From Zygaena filipendulae (taxonomy: Eukaryota; Arthropoda; Insecta; Lepidoptera; Zygaenidae): a stretch of DNA of 64,000 nucleotides. This document shows positions 50,046 through 63,509 of the stretch, piece by piece. Under the pieces are notes generated by a model. It did not search any database, was not told the origin of the DNA, and worked only from the letters and a program-made list of their open reading frames with translations. Positions within the stretch are counted from its first letter, which is position 1, and every line of letters begins with the position of its first letter. The position numbers and the translations under genes were made by a program. Location: assembly GCA_907165275.2 (NCBI GenBank), contig OU015651.1, forward strand, positions 7,586,501 through 7,650,500, given 5' to 3'.

Positions 50046-52351
50046 AGATGCGCGATTTATCTTCTGATCTGGTACACTACCGACTCGCCGCCGATTCAGT
50101 TGAGACAGATTCAGTTTCGTTGACACTATTTAATAATTGGGTTTTAAATTTATGTTTGTGCTTATTTCATTAGGTTTTTCATCCTATATTCCTTTCAAGA
50201 AAGTAATACTATGGTATGGTTTTGACTTAGTGATTTTGCATTAATATCCTGATTGCTATTGCCAGATTAAACAATGATTGATTGTTTGAATACGAGTATT
50301 ATGCTTCAAACACGCAAAAAATTGTTTTCATACGTAACGCTCAACAGAGTATCTACGCAGTACGCAGAACGTTTAACTTGGAGCAAATGTTTTATATTAC
50401 CTACGTAGGCAGGCATAAATGTAGTTCGAGTGACTGAAAGCGAGGAATGAGGCCGCGGCTCATTCAAGACGTCATGTCAATGGCTGTGGGAGCTTTTCAT
50501 CGTTTCATGCGCTCGCTAGTCGGAAGCTACGATATTTACCTGCGTATGTATATTCATATTTAGACGTTTAAAGCTTGATGTTCGATGACTGAAGCAGAAG
50601 CGTTTTAAATTATCCGTAATTGGATTATGATAAAAATAATTGAGTAGGTAACTACTAAATATTCCTTTAAATATATACCAGCAGTATTGTGACTGTCTGA
50701 AAGGCCCTACCTACACCAGTTTATGTATTTGTGTGCAACACTTCGTTTAGTAATGTATCTTTCATTATTATATATCAGGTATGTTTTAGGGAATTCTACC
50801 CCAAAAGCTGTGAAAACCATTGGCTACAGTCACATTCAGTGACCGTGGTATTATTCACAAATTTACAAAAAAGTGTAAATGATGGTTCTACAATAACTTT
50901 TTCCTGAAAATAAGTAAAAAAACTCATTTATTTATTTATTTATTAAATTTTTTCAATTCAAAACAGCGAAAACGGAAAAGATACAACTAATGTTATCTTG
51001 TCTCATTGAAAATTAGTTTCAATCCACGTGGAATTTTATTATATAACTCTAAACCACTTATCCCCCTTCAGGGATACCCCTTCGGGGTTTCGATTGAAGA
51101 CTTTCTTCCGGGTTAACTTCATAGTGACAAAGAGTTAGATATACCTAATTAATCACATATCACGTTTGTAGCTATTAGAGTATATTTAATAATTTTTTTT
51201 TATTTCCCAAAAAAAGAGATTATAGTAAAACTGAATACCTATAACAAATGTGATATCGTCTACGTACGGGGTGGGGCTGTTAGTATGCTACTAGTTCGCT
51301 ATTTACGTAACCCCAAAATCTTTTAGTTTCTTCTTTGCACATTATAAATATTTTATTTCATGAAAAGTGGGTAAATAAGTATATGATAAAAGCAATCAAG
51401 ACATTATGCGCTATGTGTAAATACCTAAATAATTGAAAAATACTTCGGGCGTAGTTATGTTATCTAATAATTATAAGTCTAATAAAAAAAAAGTTTCATA
51501 AAAATTGCAGTATCTATAGTATAAATATGATCCAAAATAATTATAACATAATATATATGTTTGTGTCTGAAGAGTCGAAAGCTAACGATGAAATAAACAA
51601 TAAGCTTGCATGTATGTACATGTCTTATGTGGTATGCTGTCAACATGGCTGTCAAATCATAACAGAATGAAAGTATCGACCATTCGCTTCGAATACAAAG
51701 TTTGTATCAAATATAGAACTAAATACACCTACAGTTCAAAATGCCATGATTTCATCTACACTCCTAGTAGAAGAAAAATTAGGTACATAACGTATACAAA
51801 GAAAACCATACCATGGTAGTCATAACTCCGAGCATGGATCGCGCTTTTCCTCAATAGATATATTGAAATAAAGCTTTAATAAAAGTAATATTGATAAATT
51901 AGATGCTAAAGCTAGCAACCAAAAGAAACGATTACAAAAACACCTTTTAGAATTACGCACTATACACGGACGAGTTGAACACTAAATGAACTAAGCACGG
52001 GACGGCACCACTCGCTAGATTAAACTTATTTATATTATTAATTCATTAATAATATCATATGAGTTAGCAACCACACTTCATGTAAAAATGAAGATCAAAG
52101 CTCTAACGCAGCGTAACAAATTATGCAAAGCTCCACTGCAAAACGATAATTTCAGTTTTTACTTTTCAGTGCTGTCGATCGATTAAACTTTATTTTTTCG
52201 AAACGCAACCGTTTTTACGTATTGCGGATTATGTTATTGACAAATAAACGCGTCGGTATTCGCTAGGGCGAGAGGCCTAGGAACGATATTTAGATGGATG
52301 GCAGTGTGAGAGGCGGCAGAGTCTACAGCGTGATCACCGGACGTAAACTCG

Positions 52352-52466
52352 ATGGTGGCGGCTGGCGGTGGCGGCGCACGCAGCGGTGCCGCTGCGCGCG
52401 TCGCCGGGCGGCGGTGGCGCGGAGCCGAGCCGCGGCGGGCAGCCACGGACCCGCCCGAACGCAGGC
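52352..52466 (+). other. Possible plus-strand first coding exon in a GC island
   Basis: An ATG opens MVAAGGGGARSGAAARVAGRRW… for 38 codons, up to a consensus GTGAGT donor at 52467, in the only strongly GC-rich block of the region. No downstream exon was identified on the plus strand within the window. Low-complexity composition makes chance likely. Confidence 0.2.
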
Positions 52467-54489
52467 GTGAGTCGTGACCTCATACCACCTCCCCTTCCAC
52501 AAGACGAGCTTTCAACTGAAAAGCATAGGCAACCGTGCCGCGCTCCTACACAATTCCCGTAGGTAAATACATACATAAATATAGAAGTAGATAATTAATT
52601 TATTAAGTTTGTAAGTAGGCACATTCTTAACTGCGCAACATTAAATATTAAGCACCAATCTAATCAAAGTTTCGATTATATGAGAAGTATCTACCTACGT
52701 ATACCCAATTATTTTTCATGTCAATAATAATGTACGTATAAAACTATTTTTCTAAGGAAAATAAAGAAACTATAAATTCTTCGTCTCATGTATAAATAAT
52801 AAAAGAATAGTGACGCGAGCCGTTGACTTCCGCCGTTCTTTTGCTTTTCAAATATTTTTGTAGAGATGTTGTGAATCAGTTCAATCGCTGCTTAGGCAGG
52901 CACTGTACAATAAGCAATTTGGAAGAGTGTTTTTTGGACAATGGGATTGGGAAAGACAAGTCATTGTGTGGGACGCAATTGATTTCACGTCTACAGACAG
53001 CGAGTGGCCACTGAGTGCCAAAGGGTAGTGACTCGGGCCTACGCTGCGGGTGGCTGTGGCTGTGTGCGACTCGGTTGGCGACCTGCGACTGTCGGCGAGC
53101 GGACCTCTCGCTCACACACTGCAGCATAATGTTTTCGTGATACGCGAGTCCGCAGCTCTAGACATTTCTAATTTGAATTTTTCTAAGTATTTGAACTATA
53201 CAAACCAGTTTGTTATTATGTGACTCCTGGGGCAAAGTTTTGGTTTCGAAGTTTATGAAACTAAAAATTTCGATATTGAATAGTAAAAGTGACACAGATT
53301 TAAAAATATGTTTCCAAAATTCTGTTAATAATAATAAATGTATTTGGGGAAGAAAATGTCAGAGCTACGTAAGTCCTACGCGATTGCTACGAAGTCGCTA
53401 CGAAATTTATAGAAAACAAATGCTTTTGCACATAACTTGATATAATATTAAGTATTTACGCAAACGTTAGTTCTGAATTTGACAGTGTTAATTACATTTT
53501 GTACCTATAATTCATGTCAGTTTTTGTTCAATATGACTGAAAATTGTATTTGACAGCAGTTGAAGACGATTATACGGTCATTTATTGTGCCTATAGAAAT
53601 GACTGCGGCTGATAACTAAACTTGAAATTAAAACAAGGAATACGAATTAAGAGCTATTCTAAATTAAATGATTGTATTAAGACAGTGAATTCCAACAGTT
53701 CTTTATCAGCAGGAATACAAGTTTTATTACGAGCGCGCGTACTAATTACTACCTAATCGTAAATTCAATTTTATATATTTTACGCTAGATAAACAAATAT
53801 GACTTTTTTATAATTAGGTATCATTACTGACTGACAAGTTTATTAACGCACAAAACAACATAGCTGGGTTTAAAAATTTGATATTTATTTATTTGTTATT
53901 ATTATTATTTATTTATAATTCTGGCGCCTAGGCAGTTGAAGCAAGTGATAGGTGCCCGTAACCAGTGGCATAAGACTGCTTTTTAATGTGTATAGACCAG
54001 CCTTAATAAAGTGTTTTTGGAAATTCTGCCCCTGGGGGGTTAAGTTTGTATGGAAATATCGTAGTTATTGTCATGGAAAGCGATGTTTAGGGTCTTTTTT
54101 CAGGGTTTTTGGTAATTCAAGACCCAAAATGAGATCGCGGGGAGGATGGCTGGTAAATCAATATTAGCTTAACAGCTGAGCTGTGACGATGATTACCTAT
54201 GTTTTGATAGGTTGAGGCCTTGAACTATCGCGTGATAATCGCTACCAAACCCCAGTGGCCGAGGGGGATTCTGATAACAGGCTGGTTAGGTAGCTACTAC
54301 GCCGCGTCGCTTTCAACCGATACTAACATAAGATTGCAGATATAGGTGAGTGTTAACTAGGTCGGTAAGCTTTCACTTACACTCAGTTTGCATGACGCTA
54401 AGAAGTTAGGTACAAGCCTGTACAATGTTAGTTGGAAAGGGAGCACAAAGTTAAAAGAGCATCAAAGTTTTTCAAAGAGCATCAAAATT

Positions 54490-54815
54490 TCAGAGTTACA
54501 GCGGGAATTCCGGGATTAACAGTAACCTATGTCCTTCTCTGTACTCCTGAACGTGTATGCACAATTTCATGATGATCGGTTGGATAGTTAAGGCGGGAAA
54601 GCGTAACAAACAAACAAACAAATAAACTCACATTCGCATTTAGAATAGTGTCAATTGCTGAATTTTCTTAGGATGTCTTAGTATCTCCGAAACGGCTGGA
54701 CCGACTTTGGCGGGACTTTCACTACTAATTAGCTGATGTTATGAGAAGTAAATTAAGCTACGTTACGGGAATTCCGAAACTTACGCAGGTGGAACCGCAG
54801 GGCAGAGGTACTATT
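54490..54815. mobile_element. Two opposed Helitron-like fragments
   Basis: A minus-orientation body (54490-54650, 'agcgggaattccgggattaa') is followed by a plus-orientation subfamily-3 body (54660-54815, 'gaaacggctggaccgacttt'). The latter ends 'aggtggaaccgcagggcaga' without CTAG. Confidence 0.5.
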
Positions 54816-55054
54816 AGTGTAGATTAATGATCGCCTACAACTTTTTCCCTACGAAAAAAAATTGTATACAAAAGAAAATTTGATTCCTTCCTCTCATTCA
54901 ATACTTGTCAATCCTAACATCAGCTTATATTTAGTGCCTCTGTTCCAATTTGTCATTTTTCACATGTATAGGTAGATTGAAGAAACATTTTAAACCAAAA
55001 TTGCAAATTACGCATTTTTTTTAAATAACATCCAAATGATGTCCTTATATATTA

Positions 55055-55377
55055 TAAAATAAAGTCCGCTGCGTCTGTCTGTCTGTCTGTTCGCGATAAA
55101 ATCAAAAACTACTAAACTAATTTTCATGCGGTTTTCATTGATGGATAGTGATTCGAGAGGTATATATTATACTTTGTCAAGATTTTGTGTAAATTAGTTG
55201 AAATATGACGATGTTGGACGACTGTTAATTCCGACACTCGACGCGACTCAACCGATCATCACGAAATTTTGCATACACGTTTTCAGGAGTGCGAAGGACA
55301 TAGAGTACTTTTATCTCAAAATTTTCGCGGGATGTCCGAAATTAACGCGGGTGCAACCGCGGCAAACCGCTAGTTAT
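55055..55377 (+). mobile_element. Helitron-like copies, composite
   Basis: Starts 'tatattataaaataaagtcc' with a (TCTG)n run. A second body begins near 55235 ('gacgcgactcaaccgatcat') and ends 'cgggtgcaaccgcggcaaac' and GCTAG. Confidence 0.55.
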
Positions 55378-58300
55378 GTGATATTATCAAAGTTTGCGGC
55401 GTTACTTCGACTCGTATATCGTATTGATTTTATAATTATTTTATTATCTAACAGTCGTATGTCCCTAAAGTATGAAGGCTGTATTTGTAGGTATAAATAT
55501 ATTTTTTTGTATAATGAACGTTTCTTTGTTTATGGCGCTCCTTTACCGTTCGTCCGACTACAACGAAATCTAATGGATTGTTGTGAACGCGTCGGAGATA
55601 GTTTTGACTCAAAAAAGTAGGTCACATGACTACCTGAGTAAGATTTACAGTGTTATGATTTAGAGAGGTAAAGAGTTTCATCCTCGTGAATATCGGATTT
55701 CAGAAAAATCTTTTCTTAGCCCACCTCTATTTCACCAACTATAAAACTATAAAATCTTTAAGCTTTTTACAAATCGTTGGTCATGTTTTTTGATACATAA
55801 TTAAATTTACGTAATTAGTCAGTGAATAAATTAGTTAGGTAGCATCCATTAAATAGGTGAGGCATTTTTGGCGGTTTTCCCCGCGTAAGTTATGTTATTT
55901 CCTAAAGAACTCTTTACTAAACACATAAACTTTCCTCGCATGAACATTATAACATACTTTCTTGATTCTCTCTCTGTCTTGGACTAATTATTACGAAGAT
56001 TAGTTTGACGACAAAGTTGTGTCTTAAATTCATATTATTTCATTATATAACATTATATTTTATATTTACGTACCTATATTAGCAGGTAATATTCGTTAGC
56101 AGATCGAAAACGTATGCTTGACCTTACTTTTCTATTTAAACTACCTAATGGCGTATTAGACACTCCTGATTTTTCTACGAGGGACTTTTTCAATAATCAG
56201 ACTAAAGTTGTAAATCCAACCTAGGCAGAATACGCTCATAATTTTTTTTTTTACGAATCTAGAGGTGTAGGTATGAAGCATCAAAATATAAATAAACCTC
56301 TTTACTAATAAAATTTGCAAGTTCAAAAAAGTCATACGATTTTCTAAAAATTTAAATTTTTTGTATAATATATCTTTTTATTTGTTTCATAATATCTCTA
56401 GGTAGATATTATTATTTGCTTGCTTCGTCCTGTTTGCTCCTAGTCTTCATTATATGTATGGTAATATTGTCACATAGCGCGTATATAGGTCTTTTTTATC
56501 TTTCCTATTAGGTAAGCTGTAAAGCCCGACAAACGATGGACAGACGGACACGCGAATGACAGCAAAATACAGCTCCGTTTGGACCCTTCGGATACGGAAC
56601 CCTAAAAAAGTATTCTACCGGCACTCAGAAACACTGTATCTTTCTATAAGTCAAGGAATTTTTAAAATGAATTATGTAACTGTTGAGTTTATCAATTACA
56701 AACAAAGAAATAACATGAAAAATCAAATCTTTTCTTCTATAATATTAGTGTATATAGATGTCCAATGTTCTAGCAATAGTGTGGGTTATGTTGACGATAA
56801 ATAAATAAATAGTAAAATTTTATTTTTATTATTGGAACCTGAGCTAACAAACGATTGATTTATTTTATTATTGAATGCAATATTGTGAGTAAAAAGAAAA
56901 TTTCGCTCTTTGTCCATGGAAAAAACAATAATGTATGAGTATTAATATACCTACTAGCGAATCGCAATATAAGTTGCCCATGATTGATCTGAGGACCAAT
57001 TCTGCTCAGCTGCAAAACACACCGTTAATAAATTAAGGTCTCCCCAAATATATTCCCGTTGCGATTTCCGATCGGTTTATTAAAGGGAGTATTCTAATAT
57101 CAATTCATTATATTATGTGGCCAGACCCTTTTCGAGGCAGAAAGTCTGGTTTTAGGTCTAGTTAAAAATCAGCGCTATGGCTCTATGCCAAGAAACAGAG
57201 CCAGACTGTGAAACTTTTAAGAATCGTAATAGTTAGCATTGAGTTGTAGTTTTTCTCTATTGCAGTTAAGTATTTATTATTACGATTTTTTATTTAAATT
57301 TGTGTCAAATATTTTTTTTTTGTGTGTTTTTGCGGAAGTAGAATTGGCCCTCAGTTTAAGCGAAACGGATAAGCGAAATATGCAGTTAAAAGATTAGCAT
57401 GCAACTACTAGTGATACCTGCCTTCCTTCAGCACACATTATCGGAACGATTGACCATCAATTTGTATGGCTTTGGTGTTGGTTTCGAAAATACCTCCAGT
57501 GTGAAAATTGAGTTACGTCGCAATAGCGCTCCTATGATAATAATCTAATACAATATGTATCGGTATAAAACCTCGTTTGTAGGAGATATTGTAATGTTTT
57601 AAAGGTGAAACTTTTTGTAAACTTACAAGCATAGAATTAAACAGGGATATAACGACATGCAGTGAGTGCAGAGTAAAGACATTTGAAGTAAGACTAATTA
57701 AGAAGACTGAATACGTGGATATGACGTGTTCATCTTCTTGTGTGTCACTGGAGGTAAAAAAAGTATACCTGAGTGTCATAGGATATTTTCATCTCGATAC
57801 AAAGAAATCTCGAGGGAACTCCAAAATTTACATGGGTGAAAGCGCAAAGGGTGTCCCTTAGTATCTAGTAGGTACTTTATAAGTTTCACTTCTTCCGTTT
57901 GAAGTTACGCACTCGAAAACAGCTTTTTATGACGCACATAATATCCTCATATTGTGATACCTAGAGAAGGAATCATCATTGTCCCGCAATAGTATTTTTT
58001 TACCTATTCAAATTAAATTAAAATTCAAAACCGAGATTACCTGCTAAGTACCTATATAGGTACCTATTGTTTTCGGTGTATTTACGTGTAACTAATCGTA
58101 TTATAATAATATAATATATTCATATAATAGGGTACTTGCATGAAATTTATAATAAGAAATTGTGTCAATATTTAAAAAATAGAGCCTTAGAAAAGCATTA
58201 TCGTTAAAGATTTACTAAAAAATTATCAATAGTTTCCAAAATATTCAACTTTTAATTTTGTGAAACGGAACGTTGCAACGAAACACTAATCACAGTCACG

Positions 58301-58504
58301 CTTAACATATTACGTCACTTTTATTTTTTTTTGAAACATTTATCTCTTTCAGAGAAGGCAAAAGAAACTAAGTGCATACAGTCAACACATATTTTCCTTT
58401 TTCTGAAGTTTTTACTTTACAATGCTTCGGTAACATGCATTTCGATACTTTACTGGAACTTTTAGAAGTAACTCGACACAGTTCAACCTTAATTTCGCTT
58501 TTGG

Positions 58505-58609
58505 ATATTGAAGTTATCTGTCTGTCAGTGTCACATGACTATTTCAATACGACAGTGACATCTCTATCACAGATTAATAAGGCGTAATTTTGAACTACTG
58601 ACGTCATTC
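58505..58609 (+). repeat. Dispersed repeat, left part, interrupted by a LINE
   Basis: Matches 10939-11054 ('atattgaagttatctgtctg' to 'gacgtcattc'). The match resumes at 59958. A short deletion relative to the other copy removes 'atatcttgtg'. Confidence 0.8.
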
Positions 58610-59760
58610 ACAAAGTTATTGATTCGATAATAACAGGTATTGACGATAAATATAAGGTTGCAGGAATATTTTGTGATCTCACTAAGGCATTTGATGTTAT
58701 ACAAGGAGAATTATTACTGGACAAATTATCATTATATGGTATTCAAAATAACTGTCATAAGCTACTAAAATCTTTCTTATCTGATAGAACCCAAACAGTA
58801 CAAGTAGCTACAGACTGCTGCAAAATTAGGTCGAAGACTGGTGACGTCACCATCGGTATCCCTCAGGGTTCATCCTTAGGGAATACACTATTCCTGATTT
58901 TCATTAACGACTTGTCAAATTTCATTAGAAATGGTTTAGCTGTTTTGTTTGCGGATGACACAACCATTGTGGTCAGTGCACGTACATATGAACAACTTAA
59001 TACAAAAATAATAAACACTCACAAACAGCTCCTCGACTGGTTCACAGTGAACGGCCTGATATTAAATACGGCAAAATCTAAACTATTGCTATTTTCCGCG
59101 CGACCACCTTCAATTACACCTACGTTAGACTGCCCTGTGCCGTTATCTGATGAATGCCGTTTCCTCGGATTCACTTTAGACTCCAACATCAACTGGAAAT
59201 CCCACGTTCAGGCTCTTTGCGCCAAACTAAGTAGTGCTGCATATGCCTTACGTAGACTATGCCCGTTAGTCTCAAAAAATATCATGCGTCAGGTATATTT
59301 TGCACACTTCCATTCTGTGATGGCGTACGGTGTTATGTTGTGGGGCAATTCCACTGATCACCAACGGGTATTCGTCCTTCAGAAACGTGCACTGAGGATA
59401 GTCGCGGGAGTAAAGCCAAGAGAGTCGTGTAGGAACCTTTTTAAACAACAAGGAATCATGACGTTGTGCTCACTTTACATATTTGAGATAGTAAAATATG
59501 TCAGACAAAACATGACTGACTTCAGACGCCGAACGGGTGGTGGGCGAAATCTTCGTAATACTGAAAAACTTGAGACTGTATCACGAAGAACAAAATTAGC
59601 AAGTAAAAACCCGCGAGTAATTGGACCTACATATTACGAGCAGCTTCCCGCAGATTTACGGAAAGAAAATGATGACAAAACTTTTTATCGCCGATTGAAA
59701 GCCTATTTATTGGATAAAGCATATTACTCCATAAATGAATTTTATGTAAAAACTATATAA
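58609..59760 (+). pseudogene. 5'-truncated LINE reverse transcriptase, frame intact
   Basis: 383 codons are open from the insertion junction to TAA. RT motifs present: VAGIFCDLTKAFDVI (motif A), GIPQGSSLGNTLFL (B) and LFADDTT (C). The thumb and C-terminal part follow (FLGFTLDSNINWKSHV, MAYGVMLWGNS, QKRALRIVAGVKPRESC). The fingers, endonuclease and ORF1 are absent. Similar to Jockey/CR1-group LINEs. An undamaged frame after truncation indicates a recent insertion. No ATG at the start and no promoter, so it is dead on arrival. Confidence 0.88.
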
Positions 59761-59957
59761 TAGAATTTATTCATATTTTTAGATATTAAATTTACTTGAC
59801 ATTTCTATTTTATTACTATTTTGTAATATTATTATTTTTGTATTGTATCATCATATTATTATTATTATTTGACAATTGTACTATTCTTTGTGACATTTTA
59901 TCTTGACATTTTGTTAACACTGATAGTACGAAATAAAATAAACTAAACTAAACTAAA
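58610..59957 (+). mobile_element. Truncated LINE insertion with 5-bp target duplication
   Basis: CATTC flanks the insertion on both sides (58605-58609 and 59958-59962). The uninterrupted relative at 10939-11213 has it once. The 3' tail is AATAAAAT then (AAACT)n. Length 1348 bp. Confidence 0.85.
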
Positions 59958-60112
59958 CATTCCGTGTTTCGGCGGTAAATTCCAAATTAGGAACTTTGAA
60001 ACGCGCTATTTAATTAATTTATGCATATATTTTTTTCTTTTTCTTGCTTTGTTTAAGTATTTGCTTTATTTAAAATAGACTGGAAAAACAAATTCATGCA
60101 AGTATCCTATTA
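59958..60112 (+). repeat. Dispersed repeat, right part
   Basis: Continues the match to 11050-11213 ('cattccgtgtttcggcgg' to 'catgcaagtatcctat'). Confidence 0.8.
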
Positions 60113-60994
60113 AGTAGTAACTACTATATTGCATATAGACGAGACAGTGGGTAGGGGGTACCTACCTATACGTTGAAAATAATTAAAAGAAAAAAGTTGA
60201 GGAGTTTTAGCATCAGTAACAAAATCCAAGGCAATATTTTTTAGAATCTTAGTTTATTTATTTATAATCGTCGGTAGATATTTTTAGAAAATATAAAAGG
60301 AAAGTCAAGGATGAGATTCTGACTGATAACTTGAAACAAAGCATAAAGTAAGAGTTTTGTTAAGGGCTTGAAAGAGTCGTTAGTGCTTAGGTAGGTACAC
60401 TTGCTTACACTAGATAGTTACCACGCGAGTGGACCTGCAGCCGAAAGCTATATAGATAAAAGCCACTCCCAACAGATAAAATTGTATGAATAAAATGACA
60501 AATAGATAATAATTTCAATGTTTTATAATCGTTACCTGTTAAGTACCTAGATATAATTAAGCAAACGGACTATCTACAGAAATCGTTAAACGTGTATAAA
60601 GCTATAGAACCAAAACATTCCTAAATTCTTTTGTACAAAAGTAATAATGTATATTTAATGTATTTTGATTGGAATACTCAGATTCTTAATATCAGATGCC
60701 ATGCCTAAGCTTTTTTACGCTGAATACCAAACTCACGTGCCAACGTGGCAATAAATGGCAGCCCTTTATTGATTCAATAAAAGAGAATGTTCTGCCAAAT
60801 TACTGAATATTTAAAAAAGTACCTACTCATAACGCAGATATACTAAAGGTACGGTAGGTAGGTAGGTATATACGCCTATACGCGAAACACAATTCAATTT
60901 TGTTGCGGATAAAAATATTTACCTCTTGAACCATGAGTTTTGATTAAATTTTTGTACCTAAACTTCATTCAACTTTATTACCTAACAAGATTAA
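60113..60994. other. Intergenic, no gene seen
   Basis: AT-rich with GGTAGGTA tracts; nothing recognisable. Confidence 0.5.
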
Positions 60995-61181
60995 TCCTAT
61001 ACTAATATTATAAAGTATGGATGTTTGGATGTTTGTTACGCAATCACGCAAAAACGGTTGAACGGATTTGGATGAAAACCATACACGTTGTCAGGGGTAC
61101 AGAGATGGACATTGGGTACTTTTTATCCCGGAATTCCCGCGGGAACTCTGAAACGGGTGAAACCGCGGGTCACAGCTATAG
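60995..61181 (+). mobile_element. Helitron-like copy
   Basis: Starts TCCTATACTAATATTATAAAG, contains 'cccggaattcccgcgggaac' and ends 'cgggtgaaaccgcgggtcac', AGCTATAG (CTAG changed to CTATAG). Confidence 0.7.
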
Positions 61182-61963
61182 TACTAATAATAAATTGTAT
61201 GCCGTTTAGAACAATAGAACTAGCTCAGCTTGAGTTTTTGTTCGCATAGTCAGACTTTCCCATGCAGATTTGTCCGTTGATAAGGTTTCCATCAGAATCT
61301 CGATTAAATAACTATATATAGGTATATGTAAAACTAGTTGGCGCTTGCGATTTTATACGTGAGTATGTTAGTTATTTCCCGCAGGAATATTAGGCACCTT
61401 CGCGGGCGTTCGCAGAGCAACTCACCAAAGTTTCATCACCATCGGATCAGTGATTTTGAAACGCATAAAGAACAAATACACAATCATAATTTTTTATAGA
61501 TATAGAATTACCGTGAAGGTATACAATCTATGAAATAATAAAAGCAACATTCAAATCGATCGCCAAGTGAAAAGTTTATTAAACATATTACCTACGTAGA
61601 TATAGACACTTAAATAATAGTGAATATCGCCTAAAAACATAGTTTAAATACCTACTTCTAATTTTTTGAAGTCGGTTATAACTAATATGTAGTTATTAGT
61701 TTGTTGTTTTGGGGATAATTATTATTGGCTAGTTATTTTTTATAATAAAAGATGAATCAAAGTCATAAGGATTTAAATTAATCTATATAGCTATAAAGTT
61801 AAAAGGTATAATATACGTATGTATAATAATATAGTAGCTAAAATGCAGTGTACCTAAGTGTTATTTTGGAGTAGGACGGAACTATGACACAGATGTTTGG
61901 TGTGTGATGTGAGAAAGACTAATCTTAGTAGGTAGACTCTTCAAAAAGTTCTTTGTTTGCTAA

Positions 61964-62103
61964 GCCCGCTTCACATTCACGCGAGAACCTTGCGAGAACG
62001 CGAGGGAACCACGAGAACGTGAATGTGGAGCCGATGTTCTTCGCTGTTTCTCGTGGTTTCCTCACATTCTTGCAAGATTCTCGCGAGAATGTGGAGCGGG
62101 CAT
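61964..62103. mobile_element. MITE family C, about 140 bp
   Basis: The left end GCCCGCTTCACATTCACGCG and 'agaaccttgcgag' are the near-exact inverse of 'tgcaagattctcgcgagaat' and GTGGAGCGGGC. CGCGAGAA words recur inside. No coding. Confidence 0.75.
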
Positions 62104-62338
62104 CATGCTTTCATGCCTACGTTGTCAGTGTACGTACCACACCACCAACGATATAAATCAACTAGACCGAAGGGGGTTGGAGGGCGACCGAAACCAAATC
62201 GTTGCCCGAAACACATGTATTGTGTTGGCAACACAATATCAGTGATCAGCAGCCACAGTGACTGAACCCGCGCGGTGTCAGTTAAGTGCAGCAAACAACG
62301 GAAGAGGTTACTGACCAAAAATGGTGCCGAATCGAACG

Positions 62339-62571
62339 CCGGTAGAGATCATCTAAGCTAAAATGACGCGCCCCTCCATCGGGTATACGCACAACCGTTA
62401 AAATATGGATACGACATATATAAATCTGGTCTGTCTATTCATCACAAGTGCGTAATACTGTCGCCGCACTCACACTATTAAAAAGATATTATCTGATACA
62501 TGATCCCGCACATCTAAAACTGCTATTGAAGTAGTGAGACGCGTCATTTTAGTTTAGATAAGCTCTACCAG
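62339..62571. mobile_element. MITE family D, 233 bp
   Basis: The left end CCGGTAGAGATCATCTAAGC then TAAAATGACGCG mirrors the right end CGCGTCATTTTAGTTTAGAT then AAGCTCTACCAG, a TIR of about 32 bp. No ORF. Only 235 bp from MITE C. Confidence 0.8.
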
Positions 62572-62726
62572 AAATGCTGGCTTGAATGCTGGTGACCGAT
62601 CTTTGACAGGGAACTTTCGGTAGAACGAAACGAACAAGCCTCCATTTTTCTCCCAGGATACAAAAAAGGAAATACCTTTCACGCAGAAAAAGGTATATTG
62701 TTCTCAAGGGATAGAAAATCTATACT

Positions 62727-62940
62727 TATAATAAAACTGTAGAGAGGTCAATTCTGTACATTGAATATATATTCAAAATTAATATTGGAGGATGAATGGT
62801 GATCGATACTGCATGATGCAAAAAATGCAATCAATAAATTTTTTGTCTGTCTATCTGTCTGTCTGTCTGTATGTGCACGCATGGGTCAAAAACTACTGAA
62901 GCGAATTTAACTAAACTTGGTACCATTGTAGCCATACTCC
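62727..62940 (+). repeat. Dispersed repeat shared with 5893-6085
   Basis: Same 'agagaggtcaattctgtac' block and TCTG run. Here it continues into 'gcatgggtcaaaaactactg', a body typical of the Helitron-like group, and then into the 63040-63215 copy. Confidence 0.6.
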
Positions 62941-63039
62941 TGGGGCAGGTTATAGGTTATATAACATTACGCTAAGACACATAGGAGCTGAGCAGTGACG
63001 ATAAATTTGAAGCAAGTCGGATGAAAATGCGCTTTCGAG

Positions 63040-63215
63040 CTCTTATCCTCGCATACGTTTACTCAATCACGCAAAAACGGCTGAACGGATTTGGATGAAA
63101 TTTGGCATGCACGTGATCAGGGGTAGGTACATAGAAGGACATAGGGTACTTTTTATCCCGGAGTTCCCGCGGAAACTCCGAATTACCGCGGGTGAATCCG
63201 CGGGGCACAGCTAGT
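63040..63215 (+). mobile_element. Helitron-like 3' part
   Basis: Body 'caatcacgcaaaaacggctg', the core 'ggagttcccgcggaaactcc' and the end 'gggtgaatccgcggggcaca', GCTAG. Probably the 3' half of a composite that starts at 62727. Confidence 0.65.
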
Positions 63216-63509
63216 TGATTAATAAAATCCACTTTAACTTAAGCGATGTCGCAGGCACCACCTAGTACCTACTTAGTATAATATTATTGTCATGATTCTT
63301 AAAAAAAGTATCTATTTAAATGTTTAAATGCGATCAATCATAATTTAATTCTGCTATGTATCTTATCAGGTCTAATACAACAACTAACTGAAGATTTCTG
63401 CATTTTACGTATATGTATTTTTTTGCATTTTGATCAAAGATATTTTAGGTATTTTGATGTTGATGCCAAATAAAGTATATATCTATGTCTATATCTATGT
63501 CACTATACA

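Larger units (their letters stand above)
50046..58504. other. Upstream of sei: no confirmed gene, GC-rich islands
   Basis: No PAS-domain exon or other host exon was recognised. Two GC-rich islands stand out: 52260-52470 and 53020-53130. The second, on the minus strand, reads CAGTGTGTGAGCGAGAGG, like an initiator plus 5' UTR. Either could be a sei promoter. The remainder is AT-rich with Helitron-like copies listed separately. Confidence 0.4.

Noticed and set aside
55198..55620. 140-codon plus-strand ORF
   Set aside because: Its first half is Helitron-like repeat and the rest has no motif.
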